From: Cellulomonas pakistanensis
GTDB lineage: Bacteria > Actinomycetota > Actinomycetes > Actinomycetales > Cellulomonadaceae
Reading direction: 5' to 3'
DNA length: 64,000 bases
NCBI RefSeq assembly: GCF_016862755.1
Contig: NZ_BONO01000021.1
Location: forward strand, 1-64,000
Program-made: the position numbers and the translations under genes
Notes under the pieces: model-generated
Seen by the model: the letters and a program-made list of their open reading frames with translations, nothing else
What the model was told of the DNA's origin: nothing
The model's database searches: none
Shown here: positions 53,596 to 63,265 of the stretch, piece by piece
How positions within the stretch are numbered: the stretch's first letter is position 1
Layout: each line of letters opens with the position of its first letter

Positions 53596-56178
53596 GTGCG
53601 CCAGGTGCCGACGACGGGCAGCGGCGGCCGGGACGACGCCGCCGCGGCGGTGCTGCGCTGGCTCGGCGCCGGCCGCGACGTCGTCCTGCGGGGCGAGCGC
53701 GGCAGCGGCCGGACCGCGACCCTCGAGGCCCTGCGCGCCGACCTCTCCGACCGGCGGCTGACCGGCCTGCTGCTCCGCGCGAGCGGCCCGACGCCGTTCG
53801 CGGCCGTCCTCGACCACCCGTCCGCTCCGCCGCGCGCGCCGGACGAGACCGCGCTGACCGCCTGGCTCGCCGACGAGCTCGCCGCGCCGCGCAGCGTCCT
53901 GCTCGTGGACGACGCGGACCGGGTCGACCCGGGCACCCTCCGGGTCGTCCGGCGGGCGCTGCAGCGCACCGGCTGCCGGCTCGTCGCCGCGGCCACGGCG
54001 GACCCCCTCCGCGCGCCGCCGGGCCCGGTGCGCGACCTCGTCGTCGCCCGGTCGCCCGCCGAGGTGCGCCTCGCGCCGCTCGGGCTCGGGGCGCTCAGCG
54101 CGCTCGCGGCCGACTCGCTCGGGGGCACGGCGGGCGCGGCGCTGACGGCCACCCTGCACGCGCAGACGGGCGGCAACCCGGGTGCGGCCGTCGCGCTGCT
54201 CGCGGCCGCGCGGGCCACCGGAGCGCTCCGGCGCGACGACGGCCGCCACGTGGACGACGGCCGGTTGGCGTCCGTCCCGGCCGAGGTGGTCGCGTCGCTG
54301 CTCCTCGGGGCGCTCGACGAGGAGCGGGTGGACGCGCTCGAGCGCCTCGCGGTCGCCGGTCCCGTGCCGCCCGGCGTCGCGGCGCGGCTGGTCGACCCGG
54401 CTCTGCTGGACGACCTCGCCGAGCACGGGCGGGTCGCCGAGCACGACGGCGCCGGCGGGCTGCTCGTCGTCACCCCGCCGGCGCTCGCCCGCGCGCTGCG
54501 GGACCGGGTCGGCGCCGCCCGCCGGCGGCGGCTGCTGGCGGCGGCACGCGAGGTGGCCGGGGACGGGCCGGCGGGGATCGAGCCCGCCCGGGCCGACCTC
54601 GGCACGCTGCTGGCCCGGGACGCGGCGGGCAGCGCCGACTTCCTGCGCTGGAGCACCCAGGTAGCCGGTGTGGTGCACGAGCGGGCCGCCGCTGCCGAGT
54701 CCGCCGCCTGCGCCGCGTGGGTCGCGGAGCCGCGCCTCGGCACCGCGAACGCGTACCTGGCGCTACTGATGCGCCGCCCCGCCCGCGACCGGATCGCGGG
54801 CGTGCTCCGCGACACCGCCCGCGCGGCGGCGGACACGGCCGAGGACGACGTGGTGTTCCGGTACCACCGCGCCCGGTGGACGGCGTGGCCCGGGGCCCGC
54901 GCGGGCGGGCGGCCGGGGGCCGAGGCGTGGCCGGCCGCGGGGGCCGACCTCGCCGGTCCCGGCGACCCGGGTCCACCGCCGTCGGACGACGACGACGCCG
55001 TCGGGCCGCTCCGCGAGCTCGACGACCTCAAGCAGCGCCTGGTCGAGGCCATCCGGGACGGCGCGCCCGCGGAGGCCGTCGCCGCCGCGGACCCCGTCGC
55101 CGTCCCCGTCGCCGCGTTCCGCGGGGCGTCCGGGGTGCTGCGCGCGGCGGCGCTCCTGGAGGCCGGCCGGCCGGACCTGGCGCTGGCGGTGCCCGCACGG
55201 TCCGCCGACGGAGACGTGGCACCGGGCGCGCCCGGTGACGAGCTCCGGCACTACCGGGCCGCGCTGCACGGTGAGAGCCTGGCTCTGCTCGGCCGGCTGG
55301 CCGACGCCGAGCGGCACGAGCACACCCTGCTGAGCGCCGCGTACGACGCCTACGACGCCGTCGGCATCCGGGTGCACGGGGCGGTGCTCGCGGAGGTGCT
55401 GCTCTTCGCGGGCGAGGAGGACGCCGCCTGGCGCGTGCTCAGCACCGCGCTGCGCCTCGGTCCCCCGGGCCCCGTCGGGACCACCTTCCACCGGCGGGCC
55501 CTCGCGCTGGGCGCCGTGCTCCAGGTCGGTGCGGGGCGCGTCGACCTGGCCCGGGCGCTGCTGCGCGAGCTGGAGGAGGCGCCGCGGGACTACCGGCCCC
55601 TGCTGCGCTCGCTGCGCGTCATGGGCGCGGTCGCGCTCGCGGCGGCCACCGGCGACCGCCCCACCGCCACGGAGATCGCCTGGCGCGCCGGTCTGTCGTA
55701 CGCGGGGGCCGGGCTCCGCCAGCCCGCCCTGCTCACCTGGGCGTTCGCCCCGCCGCCGCTCACCCCGGAACGGGCCGCGACCGTCCGGGCCGCCCGGGCA
55801 GACGCGGTCCTGCCGCTGCTCGACCCGTACCTCGACCTGCAGCTCGCGCTCGCCGACGGCGACGAGGCCGCGACCGCCGCGGCGCTGCCGCGGGTGCACC
55901 CGCGGGTCGGGCGGTCGCTCGTCGCGGCGGCGCACGGGCTGCTCGGCACCGAGCCGGCGGGCGGCGCGGGTGGCCGACCACCGCGGCCCGGGCGACCCGA
56001 GCCGCTGTCCGACCGGGAGCGCGAGGTGGCCGCCCTGGGCCGGGACGGGCTGAGCAACCGGGAGATCGCGGCGCGGCTGCACCTCAGCGTGCGCACCGTC
56101 GAGAACCACATGAGCCGCGCGCTGCGGAAGCTCGGGCACCGGTCACGGGCCGACCTCCGGGGGTGGGCGGCGGGCTGA
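53596..56178 (+). CDS. Large LuxR-family (LAL-type) regulator
   Basis: This 860-residue protein has an N-terminal NTPase-like domain, a long helical middle rich in Ala/Arg, and a C-terminal LuxR helix-turn-helix (PLSDREREVAALGRDGLSNR, EIAARLHLSVRTVENHMSRAL). The Walker A reads GERGSGRTA, with Arg in place of the essential Lys; Walker B is SVLLVDDAD. The STAND-type ATPase may therefore be weak or inactive. The GTG at 53596 or a second at 53605 may be the start. A -10-like TAGGCT lies at 53539-53544. Target genes are unknown. Confidence 0.88.
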   Translation: MRQVPTTGSGGRDDAAAAVLRWLGAGRDVVLRGERGSGRTATLEALRADLSDRRLTGLLLRASGPTPFAAVLDHPSAPPRAPDETALTAWLADELAAPRSVLLVDDADRVDPGTLRVVRRALQRTGCRLVAAATADPLRAPPGPVRDLVVARSPAEVRLAPLGLGALSALAADSLGGTAGAALTATLHAQTGGNPGAAVALLAAARATGALRRDDGRHVDDGRLASVPAEVVASLLLGALDEERVDALERLAVAGPVPPGVAARLVDPALLDDLAEHGRVAEHDGAGGLLVVTPPALARALRDRVGAARRRRLLAAAREVAGDGPAGIEPARADLGTLLARDAAGSADFLRWSTQVAGVVHERAAAAESAACAAWVAEPRLGTANAYLALLMRRPARDRIAGVLRDTARAAADTAEDDVVFRYHRARWTAWPGARAGGRPGAEAWPAAGADLAGPGDPGPPPSDDDDAVGPLRELDDLKQRLVEAIRDGAPAEAVAAADPVAVPVAAFRGASGVLRAAALLEAGRPDLALAVPARSADGDVAPGAPGDELRHYRAALHGESLALLGRLADAERHEHTLLSAAYDAYDAVGIRVHGAVLAEVLLFAGEEDAAWRVLSTALRLGPPGPVGTTFHRRALALGAVLQVGAGRVDLARALLRELEEAPRDYRPLLRSLRVMGAVALAAATGDRPTATEIAWRAGLSYAGAGLRQPALLTWAFAPPPLTPERAATVRAARADAVLPLLDPYLDLQLALADGDEAATAAALPRVHPRVGRSLVAAAHGLLGTEPAGGAGGRPPRPGRPEPLSDREREVAALGRDGLSNREIAARLHLSVRTVENHMSRALRKLGHRSRADLRGWAAG

Positions 56179-56190
56179 GCGGCGGCGCCC

Positions 56191-56817
56191 TCAGGGCTGC
56201 AGGGCGTCGTACTCCGCCTCGGCGGCCACGTCGTCGTCGACGTCCAGCCGCAGGTGGCCGAGCAGCACCTGCAGCGTGCGCAGGACGCTCGCGGCGCGCT
56301 CGCCCCAGGTCGACAGGTACGAGAACTGCCACCACCACAGCGCCTCGAGGACGTGCCCGCGGTCGTGGTGCCGCTGGCCCTGCAGCAGCGAGCCCGCGAT
56401 CGCGACGAGGTCACCGGACAGCGTGGACGCGGTGACCTCGCCGCCCAGGACCGGGTCGACCACCTCGGCGTACTCATCGACGCCGTCGAGCACCTGCGCC
56501 AGGGCGGCGCGCAGCGGCTCGACGTCCGCGTCCGGGCCGACGTCCGGCTCGAACCGGTCGGTCGGCACCACGTCGACGATCGCGCCGAGCCGCGCCCCGA
56601 CCGCGAGGACGTCCGACACCGCCAGCAGCAGCAGCGGGATCGCGGCGTCGGGGTTCGTCCCGGACGCGACCTCGGTGACCGTCGTGAGGAAGGCCCGGCA
56701 CTCGCGGGCCGTCGAGTCCGCGACGGCGCGCAGGTCGGCGGCCTCCGGGTCGAGCGCCAGGTCGTCCACCTGGGCCGAGTCGGTCGCCACGCGCAGGTCG
56801 TCGTCGGGTGCGGTCAC
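56191..56817 (-). CDS. DUF5063 family protein
   Basis: This 208-residue acidic helical protein belongs to DUF5063, an actinobacterial family of unknown role found next to recR. Landmarks are DSTARECRAFLTTVTEVA, LLLLAVSDVLAVGARLGAI and LEALWWWQFSYLSTWGERA. The GTG at 56817 is the likely start. It is in line with recR, 110 bases downstream. Confidence 0.85.
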   Translation of the reverse strand: MTAPDDDLRVATDSAQVDDLALDPEAADLRAVADSTARECRAFLTTVTEVASGTNPDAAIPLLLLAVSDVLAVGARLGAIVDVVPTDRFEPDVGPDADVEPLRAALAQVLDGVDEYAEVVDPVLGGEVTASTLSGDLVAIAGSLLQGQRHHDRGHVLEALWWWQFSYLSTWGERAASVLRTLQVLLGHLRLDVDDDVAAEAEYDALQP

Positions 56818-56926
56818 GGGGCCATGCTGCCCCTCCGGGTCGCGCCGCGCCACGCCGACGTGGCCGCGGCGGTCAGAGGGCGGGGCGCCGGTCCGGGCGA
56901 CCGGCAGGACGGCGGACGGGACGGCG

Positions 56927-57526
56927 TCAGGCGCTGATGCGGCGCCGGCCCTCGAACGCGCGGCCGAGCGTGACCTCGTCCGCGTACTCCAGGTCGCCGC
57001 CCACCGGCAGGCCGGACGCCAGGCGGCTGATCGTCAGGCCCATCGGCACGAGCAAGCGCGCCAGGTAGGTGGCCGTCGCCTCACCCTCGACGTTCGGGTC
57101 GGTCGCCAGGATCACCTCGGTGACGGTGCCGTCCGCCAGCCGGGTCATGAGGTCCTTGATCCGCAGGTCGTCCGGCCCCACCCCCGCGATCGGGTTGATG
57201 GCGCCGCCGAGCACGTGGTACCGCCCGCGGAACTCGCGGGTGCGCTCGATGGCGACGACGTCCTTCGGCTCCTCGACCACGCACAGCACGGCGGGCGAGC
57301 GGCGCGGGTCGCGGCAGATCCGGCAGAGGTCCTCCTCCGCCACGTTCCCGCACTGCACGCAGAACCGGACCTTGGCCTTGACCTCGGTCAGCGCGTCGAC
57401 CAGCCGGCGCACGTCCGTCGGGTCCGCCGCGAGGATGTGGAACGCGATCCGCTGCGCGCTCTTGGGACCGACGCCGGGCAGCCGCCCGAGCTCGTCGATC
57501 AGGTCCTGGACCGCGCCCTCGTACAC
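56927..57526 (-). CDS. recR: Recombination protein RecR
   Basis: This 199-residue recombination mediator has the N-terminal helix-hairpin-helix ([20 protein letters not shown]), a C4 zinc motif ([17 protein letters not shown]) and the Toprim domain ([19 protein letters not shown]). With RecF/RecO it loads RecA at gaps. GTG start at 57526, 68 bases after dnaX. No ebfC/ybaB gene lies between dnaX and recR. Confidence 0.97.
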   Translation of the reverse strand: MYEGAVQDLIDELGRLPGVGPKSAQRIAFHILAADPTDVRRLVDALTEVKAKVRFCVQCGNVAEEDLCRICRDPRRSPAVLCVVEEPKDVVAIERTREFRGRYHVLGGAINPIAGVGPDDLRIKDLMTRLADGTVTEVILATDPNVEGEATATYLARLLVPMGLTISRLASGLPVGGDLEYADEVTLGRAFEGRRRISA

Positions 57527-57594
57527 GCCCCCAGCCTACGGCCCGGCGCCCACACGACCGCGCGGGCGCTCCGGGACGCCGCGGCGGGCTCGGG

Positions 57595-60500
57595 TCAGTA
57601 CCCCTCGTCGACGATCTCCTCGATCACCGTCGCGCTGAGCGCCTGCGCCAGGAGCGGGATGCCGGACAGCCCGCTGGAGCCGATGTCCGGGTCGTCCATC
57701 GACGGCTCGTCGTCGGCCCAGGACACGCGCGGCGCGGCGGCTGCGGCGGTCGCGCCGCCGGCGGCCGCGGCCCGGGCGGCCGCGCGGACGCGGTCGGCGC
57801 CGCTGGGCTGCGCGGACGGGGCCGTCGGGGCCGGGCGGGCCGGCGCCGGGGCGCCCGTCGCGAACGGGTCGGGGCCCGGGTCCGGCGGGAGGTCGCGGGC
57901 CCAGTCGTCGTCCGGCGGCTCGGGCGCGCCCGGGTCGTCGGGGTGCGGGTCCCACGGCGGCGGGGCGCCGGGGTCCGTCGGTGCGGGGCGCGCGGCGGGA
58001 CGGCCCGACGCGGCCGACCCGGACGCGCGGTCAGCGCGGCCGGGCGCCGCGGGGGCGTCGGACGGGGCGTCGGGGGTCGCCGGACGGTCGGACGCGACGG
58101 AGCGGTCGGACGGGCCGGAGCCGTCGGACGGGCCGGCGGACGCGCCGGAGCGGCCGGGACCGGCGAGCTGGTCGGAACCGGCGCGCTGGTGGGAACCGGC
58201 GGGCTGGTCAGGACCGGCCGGCCGGTCGCCGGCGGGCGCCCCGGTGGGGCGGTCGTCGACGTCGCCGGGGCGGGGGTCGGCGCCGCGGTCCTCGACGGCC
58301 CGCGGGTCGGTGGCGCGGTCGTCGGCGTCGGGTCCGCCGGGACGCGCGTCGGCCGCACCGCGGTCGACCGGGGAGGGGCCGCCCGACGACGCACCGGCGC
58401 CCGTGCGCGCGGGCCCGTCGTCCTCCTGGGCGGCCGCCGCGTCGTCGCTCTGCCGGCCGGGTTCGTCGCCCGTGGCGCGCGAGCCGGGGATCGGGGCGAC
58501 CTCGGGCCAGCCGTCGGCGGACACGGCGGGCGCTGCCGCCGTCGTGCGACCGGCGGCGGGCGTCGCACCCGGTGCCGCGTCCGCGCCCGCGTCGGCACCG
58601 CCGGGACGGCCGTCGGCGGGGCGCGCGGCAGCGTCGTGGCGGGCGGACCCGTCGGGTCGGGCGGCAGCGTCCGGACGGGTGTCGGCGTCGGGCCGCGCGG
58701 ACCCGTCGGCGGCCGCCGCCCCCCGGGGCTCCGTGGTCGCGGAGGCCCAGGGGTCCGCCGCGTCGGGCTCCTCGTCCGCGGGCGCGTCGACGCCGCCGGC
58801 ACCGCCCGCCGCGCCGCCGTGCGGCGTCCGCGGGGACTCCACGGGGCTCGGCACCGGGGCCGGGCGCGCCGCGGGCGCGTCCCAGGACGCCGCGGCCTCG
58901 GCGGCGGACGGCGTCGCCGTGCGACCGGGCGTCGTCGGCGCGGCCGGGCCCCCGGCGGGCCGGCCCGCGGCCGGGCCCGGGGCACCGGCGAGCACCGGCT
59001 CGACCTTGACGGTGAACCCGAGCGTCTCGCGGACGGCCTGCTGGACGAGGTCGGCGTGCGACCCGGCGCGGAACGCCGACGCCAGCCCCGGGGCACCGAA
59101 GCCCAGCTTGAGCGTCGTGGCGTCGAGCTCGACGACCTGCGCGTTCTGGCTGATGAGCACCCAGGTCGTCTTCTTCAGCCGGCCGAGGGTCTCCAGCACC
59201 TCCGGCCAGCGGCGGCGCAGCATCTCGGTGTCGCCGCCGCCCGGGGCGCCGGCCGGGCGCTCGGCGGGCGCGACCGGCTCCGCGGTCGGCACGTCGTGCG
59301 GCACGGGGGCGTGCCCTGCGGCGGCCGGCTCCGCGGGTGCCGCGGGCTCGGCGGCCACGGGCTCCGCGGTCGCGCGCTCGGCCGGGGCGGCGTCCGGCTC
59401 GGCGACCGCCGGGGCGGCGTCGACCGTGCCCGCCGCGGGCAGGTGCGCGCCGTCGGGCGAGGTGGCGTCCGCGTCGGCGGCCGGTGCCGCGACCTCGGGC
59501 ACCTCCGGCTCCGCCGCCCGCAGCGTCTCCTCCGCGGCCCGCACCTCGGGCGCGGGGGCGGGCGGCGGCGTCACGACGGCCACCCGCTCCACCGGCGTGC
59601 TCGGCGCGAACGCCGACGCTGCGGCGGGAGCGGCCGGCGCGACGGCGGGGGCACCGGCGCCCGCCACCCGCACGCCCTCGCGCTCGAGCCGGTCCACCCG
59701 AGCCCCGATCCCGGCGGCCGAGTCGTCGAGCGCCGGCAGCAGCAGCCGGGCCATCAGCAGCTCGAGGTGCAGCCGCGGCGAGGTCGCGCCGGTCATCTCG
59801 GACAGCGCCGCGTTGACCAGGTCGGCGGACCGGGACAGCTCGGCGGCGCCGAGGTGCGCCGCCTGCTGCTGCATCCGGGCCATCTGGTCGCCGGGCACGT
59901 CCCGCAGCACGGCGGCCGCCGCCTCGCCCGAGGCGGCGAGCACGATGAGGTCGCGGAGCCGCTCCAGCAGGTCCTCGACGAACCGGCGCGGCTCGTGGCC
60001 GGTGGAGATGACCCGCTCCACGACGCGGAACGCGCTGGCGCCGTCGCGGGCGGCGATCGCCTCGACGAGGTCGTCCAGCAGCGAGGCGTGCGTGTACCCG
60101 AGCAGCGCGACGGCGTCCTCGTACACGAGCCCGTCGGGCCCGGAGCCGGCGATGAGCTGGTCCAGCACGGACAGCGAGTCGCGGACGGACCCGCCGCCGG
60201 CGCGCACGACGAGCGGCAGCACGCCGGAGCCGACGGTGACGCCCTCCGTCGTGCACAGCTGGTCCAGGTACCCGACCATCACGTCCGGCGGCACCAGCCG
60301 GAACGGGTAGTGGTGCGTGCGGGACCGGATGGTGCCGATCACCTTGTCCGGCTCCGTCGTCGCGAAGATGAACTTCACGTGCTCCGGCGGCTCCTCGACG
60401 ATCTTGAGCAGCGCGTTGAAGCCCTGCGGCGACACCATGTGCGCCTCGTCGAGGATGAACACCTTGTACCGGTCGCGGGCGGGCGCGAACGTGGCGCGCT

Positions 60501-60828
60501 CGCGCAGGTCGCGCGCGTCGTCGACGCCGCCGTGGCTGGCCGCGTCGATCTCGACCACGTCGAGGCTGCCGGGGCCGCCGCGGGCCAGCTCGACGCAGGA
60601 CGGGCACACGCCGCACGGGGTGTCGGTCGGGCCCTCGGCGCAGTTGAGGCAGCGCGCGAGGATCCGCGCCGACGTCGTCTTGCCGCAGCCGCGGGGGCCG
60701 GAGAACAGGTACGCGTGGTTGGTCTGCCCCGAGCGCAGCGCCTGCCGGAGCGGCGCGGTGACGTGGTCCTGGCCGACGACCTCGGCGAAGGTCTCGGGCC
60801 GGTAGCGGCGGTACAGGGCTGTCGTCAC
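57595..60828 (-). CDS. dnaX: DNA polymerase III subunit gamma/tau, very long C-terminal tail
   Basis: This 1077-residue clamp-loader subunit has the AAA+ core with Walker A GPRGCGKTTSARILAR, zinc Cys (CLNCAEG...CGVCPSC), DEAH (FILDEAHMVSPQGFNALLK) and the arginine-finger SRT sensor region. Domain III ends near residue 365. The rest is ~530 residues of Ala/Pro/Asp/Gly-rich sequence with one folded island (LRRRWPEVLETLGRLKKTTW through LGFTVKVEPVL), then degenerate repeats such as PSDRSVASDRPA. The conserved end IEEIVDEGY is kept. It is much longer than the ~600-800 residues common in the phylum. Confidence 0.94.
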   Translation of the reverse strand: MTTALYRRYRPETFAEVVGQDHVTAPLRQALRSGQTNHAYLFSGPRGCGKTTSARILARCLNCAEGPTDTPCGVCPSCVELARGGPGSLDVVEIDAASHGGVDDARDLRERATFAPARDRYKVFILDEAHMVSPQGFNALLKIVEEPPEHVKFIFATTEPDKVIGTIRSRTHHYPFRLVPPDVMVGYLDQLCTTEGVTVGSGVLPLVVRAGGGSVRDSLSVLDQLIAGSGPDGLVYEDAVALLGYTHASLLDDLVEAIAARDGASAFRVVERVISTGHEPRRFVEDLLERLRDLIVLAASGEAAAAVLRDVPGDQMARMQQQAAHLGAAELSRSADLVNAALSEMTGATSPRLHLELLMARLLLPALDDSAAGIGARVDRLEREGVRVAGAGAPAVAPAAPAAASAFAPSTPVERVAVVTPPPAPAPEVRAAEETLRAAEPEVPEVAAPAADADATSPDGAHLPAAGTVDAAPAVAEPDAAPAERATAEPVAAEPAAPAEPAAAGHAPVPHDVPTAEPVAPAERPAGAPGGGDTEMLRRRWPEVLETLGRLKKTTWVLISQNAQVVELDATTLKLGFGAPGLASAFRAGSHADLVQQAVRETLGFTVKVEPVLAGAPGPAAGRPAGGPAAPTTPGRTATPSAAEAAASWDAPAARPAPVPSPVESPRTPHGGAAGGAGGVDAPADEEPDAADPWASATTEPRGAAAADGSARPDADTRPDAAARPDGSARHDAAARPADGRPGGADAGADAAPGATPAAGRTTAAAPAVSADGWPEVAPIPGSRATGDEPGRQSDDAAAAQEDDGPARTGAGASSGGPSPVDRGAADARPGGPDADDRATDPRAVEDRGADPRPGDVDDRPTGAPAGDRPAGPDQPAGSHQRAGSDQLAGPGRSGASAGPSDGSGPSDRSVASDRPATPDAPSDAPAAPGRADRASGSAASGRPAARPAPTDPGAPPPWDPHPDDPGAPEPPDDDWARDLPPDPGPDPFATGAPAPARPAPTAPSAQPSGADRVRAAARAAAAGGATAAAAAPRVSWADDEPSMDDPDIGSSGLSGIPLLAQALSATVIEEIVDEGY

Positions 60829-61001
60829 CCCAGAACTCTAGAGGGGACGGCCGACATCCCGGGACCCCGCCGGCCCGCCCGAGCACGGGCCTGGAGGGGC
60901 CAACCCGGGCCGCGGACGCCCGATCGGGTGAGGCGGTCCGGAGGGCCGGACGGACGCACCGCCGAGGGTCCACCGTGGTGCGCATGGCGGAGGCGCGCGT
61001 G

Positions 61002-62880
61002 ATGTCGGACGAGGTGCGGGTGCTGCTCGACACCGAGGTGCACGTGCACTACGGGTTCCTGGACCTGCTCCCGTACGGCGCGGACCCCACGTCGGGCCAC
61101 CAGGCGTACGCCGGGCAGGCCAACGGCCTGTGCGGCGCGCGGCGTCCCGGCGCGCTCTCCCTGCGGACCGGGACGCACACGGGCCCGGTGCCGGTCCGCA
61201 TCGAGGCGCACCTGACCCGGCCCGAGGTCCCGGATGGCTGGCAGGACGTCGTCGAGGTGCCGTTCACGCCCGCCGGTCCGCGGTACGCGCTGAGCGCATT
61301 CGACTCAGCGGAGAACATCGAGGTCCCGGCGGAGGTGGGCCGCGCCCGGTGGTGCGCCGACCGGATGGACGACGGGTACGACGGCGCCCGGATGGACGAC
61401 GACCCCGTCACCGACCGCTACCTGCTCCAGCTCTGGCCCGCCCCGCCCGCGCCCGAGGCGGTCGTCCGGACGTCGTCCCGCAGGTCCGCGTACTGGGCCG
61501 GCGTCGCGCGCGACACGTACCCGGTGGCCCTGGAGCCGGCCCGCGCGTGGGTCGAACCGAGCCGCGAGGAGGCGATCCGGCGGCTGCGCGCGGAACGGGA
61601 CCGCAGACTGCGCGGGCCACGGCCTCGGGGCGCTGCGGTGACCGCGCGGCCGCGGCCGGCCCCGTCCTCGGACGACGCGGGCCGCGCCCGCCCGGTGCGC
61701 CCGGTGCGCCCGGGCCGCCCGGACCTCCCCGGGGACCGCCCCCTCGTCGCCGGGCCGCCGACCGCCACCGCCCGCACCCCGTTCGACCGGGGCGCCTGGC
61801 GCGCCCGGGAGGAGTGGCTCGCCACCGCCTTCCCCGAGCTGGCGGCGGAGCTCGGCGCAGCCTCCGCGCCGGCGCAGCGCGCGGTCGCGGCGTGGGCCGC
61901 CCGGCGGCTCGCGGTCGCCGCCGGCGTGCTGGCGGACGCGGACGTCGAGGCCCTGCTCGACGCCGTGCGCGACGGCCGCGCCGCCCCGGCGGTCGACCGA
62001 AAGGAGCTGACGCGGCGCCTGGTCGGGCGACCCGAGCCGCGGCGCGCCCGGGCACGTGCACGACGGCACGGGCCCGGTCCCGGCGCCGGACGTGCCGTCC
62101 GCCCCCCGGGCGGCGGCGCTGCGGGCCGTGGCCGCCGCGGTCGACCTGCCACCTGCGCGAGCCGCCGTCGACGCCGTCACCGCCCTCGTCCGGCAGGCAG
62201 GCGACCGCGTCCGCACCGTGGGTGACGTCACCGACCGGCTGCGGGCGGCGGCCCGCGGCACCGTGCCGGACGAGGAGCGCGCCGGACCGAGCGACGCCGA
62301 CCACGCGCGCCTCGCGGACGAGCGCGCACGCGGCGCGCAGGCGGGCGCCGGCGCGCGCCAGGCCGCCGTCGACCGCCTCACCTGGGGTTCTGCGCGCCCG
62401 TCGGACCGGCTGCGGGCCATCCCGGGGAACACCGCCTGGCTCGCCCAGCACGACCTCGAGCTCGCCGAGCGCCTCGCGGGCGCCGAGGGCCCGGCTCAGC
62501 GCGCCGTGGCGGTGGCGGTCGCGCGCCGGGCCGCCGGCCGGGCCGCCATCGCGGAAGACTCGGAGATCGCCGCGGCGCTCGATGCGGCGGTCGGCGGGCG
62601 CACCGACGCGCCGCCGGACCGCGAGGCGCTCTGGCGGCGGTTGTTCCCGGGACCGGTCACCGCCACCGTCCTCGCCGTCGAGCACGGCTCCCCCGGCACC
62701 CCCGCCGCGCGGCCACCGCTGCACCCGGTCGCGGTCGCGCTCGACGCCGTCCTGGCCGCGACGCTCCCCGACCCCGCGGCGGCGGCGGTCGGAGCCGCCG
62801 CCACGGTCCTGCTGGCGGGCAACGAGCCGGCCGCGGAGGCGGCGGCGATCCGGGCGGACCTCGACGCCGCGCACGCCTGA
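61002..62880 (+). pseudogene. Frameshifted conserved actinobacterial protein with two C-terminal repeats
   Basis: The first frame (ATG 61002, GGAGG eight bases upstream) encodes an unknown actinobacterial domain: EVHVHYGFLDLLPYG, YAGQANGLCGARRPGALSL, TGTHTGPVPVRIEAHL, YLLQLWPAPPAPEAVVR. A first ~150-residue helical repeat (EEWLATAFPELAAELG ... APAQRAVAAWAARRLAVAAG ... DRKELTRRLVG) follows and then loses sense near 62020-62050. Its second half (HVHDGTGPVPAPDVPSAPRA ...) continues in the +1 frame, followed by a second full repeat (NTAWLAQHDLELAERLAG ... APPDREALWRRLFPG ...) to 62880. One base too many, a programmed shift or a read error would explain this. Function unknown. Confidence 0.65.
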
Positions 62881-63265
62881 GGCAACCGCGCCCGATACCA
62901 CGTCCCATATACTGGACGCTCTGTTCCATCTTGCGAGACGCCTCGCTAGGTTCGCCGACATCGCGGACCACCGGTCCGCCCCGGACGCCCGAGGAGGAGG
63001 CAGCACGATGCGCCAGCGCGCCACGACCACCTGCCGCCCCTCGATGTGCGCGCCCGCGCAGGCCGTCGCCTGTCGCTGTACCCCCGCGGCCTGACCGCGC
63101 GGAGCACCGCCGGGCGCGAGCCCTGCCGCCCCCACCGGGCACCGCCCCGCGGCCACGCCGCACCCGCGCCGCCGTGCGACCGCACCGCCGCGCCCCCCCC
63201 CGACCCCGCGCAGCCCCCCCGACCCGGCGCGTCCCCCGCCGGGCCCACCCGAGAGGCACACCCCC
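62881..63265 (+). other. Leader region of the metQ-like gene
   Basis: This 385-base stretch holds an AT-richer promoter-like patch (62892-62950, with CTAGGT at 62945-62950 as a possible -10), the cysteine-rich leader peptide at 63008-63094, and two C runs of 9 and 7 bases (63193-63201 and 63214-63220) before the gene. C-rich runs can pair with purine-rich ribosome-binding sites and may take part in attenuation. Confidence 0.45.
63008..63094 (+). CDS. Cysteine-rich leader peptide (28 aa)
   Basis: An ATG at 63008 with an unusually strong GAGGAGGAGG site opens MRQRATTTCRPSMCAPAQAV followed by ACRCTPAA. Four of 28 codons are Cys, with a C-R-C cluster close to the end. Such leaders before sulfur amino-acid or sulfate transport genes in actinobacteria act as cysteine-responsive attenuators. 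The gene that follows is a methionine-type substrate-binding lipoprotein, which fits. Confidence 0.7.
   Translation: MRQRATTTCRPSMCAPAQAVACRCTPAA

Noticed and set aside
60829-61001. Possible SRP RNA (ffs) gene next to dnaX
   Set aside because: This is a common place for ffs in actinobacteria, but the conserved SRP core (GGAA tetraloop with asymmetric loop) is not present in the 170 bases on either strand.
62056-62880. Separate gene starting at GTG 62056
   Set aside because: The sequence just after this GTG matches the middle of the repeat unit, not a natural start, and no ribosome-binding site is present; a frameshifted continuation of 61002 explains it better.
63181-63235. 6C-type small RNA from the C-rich runs before metQ
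   Set aside because: Two C runs are present, but clean flanking stems that would place them in hairpin loops are not seen, and the position in a gene leader does not fit a free RNA.
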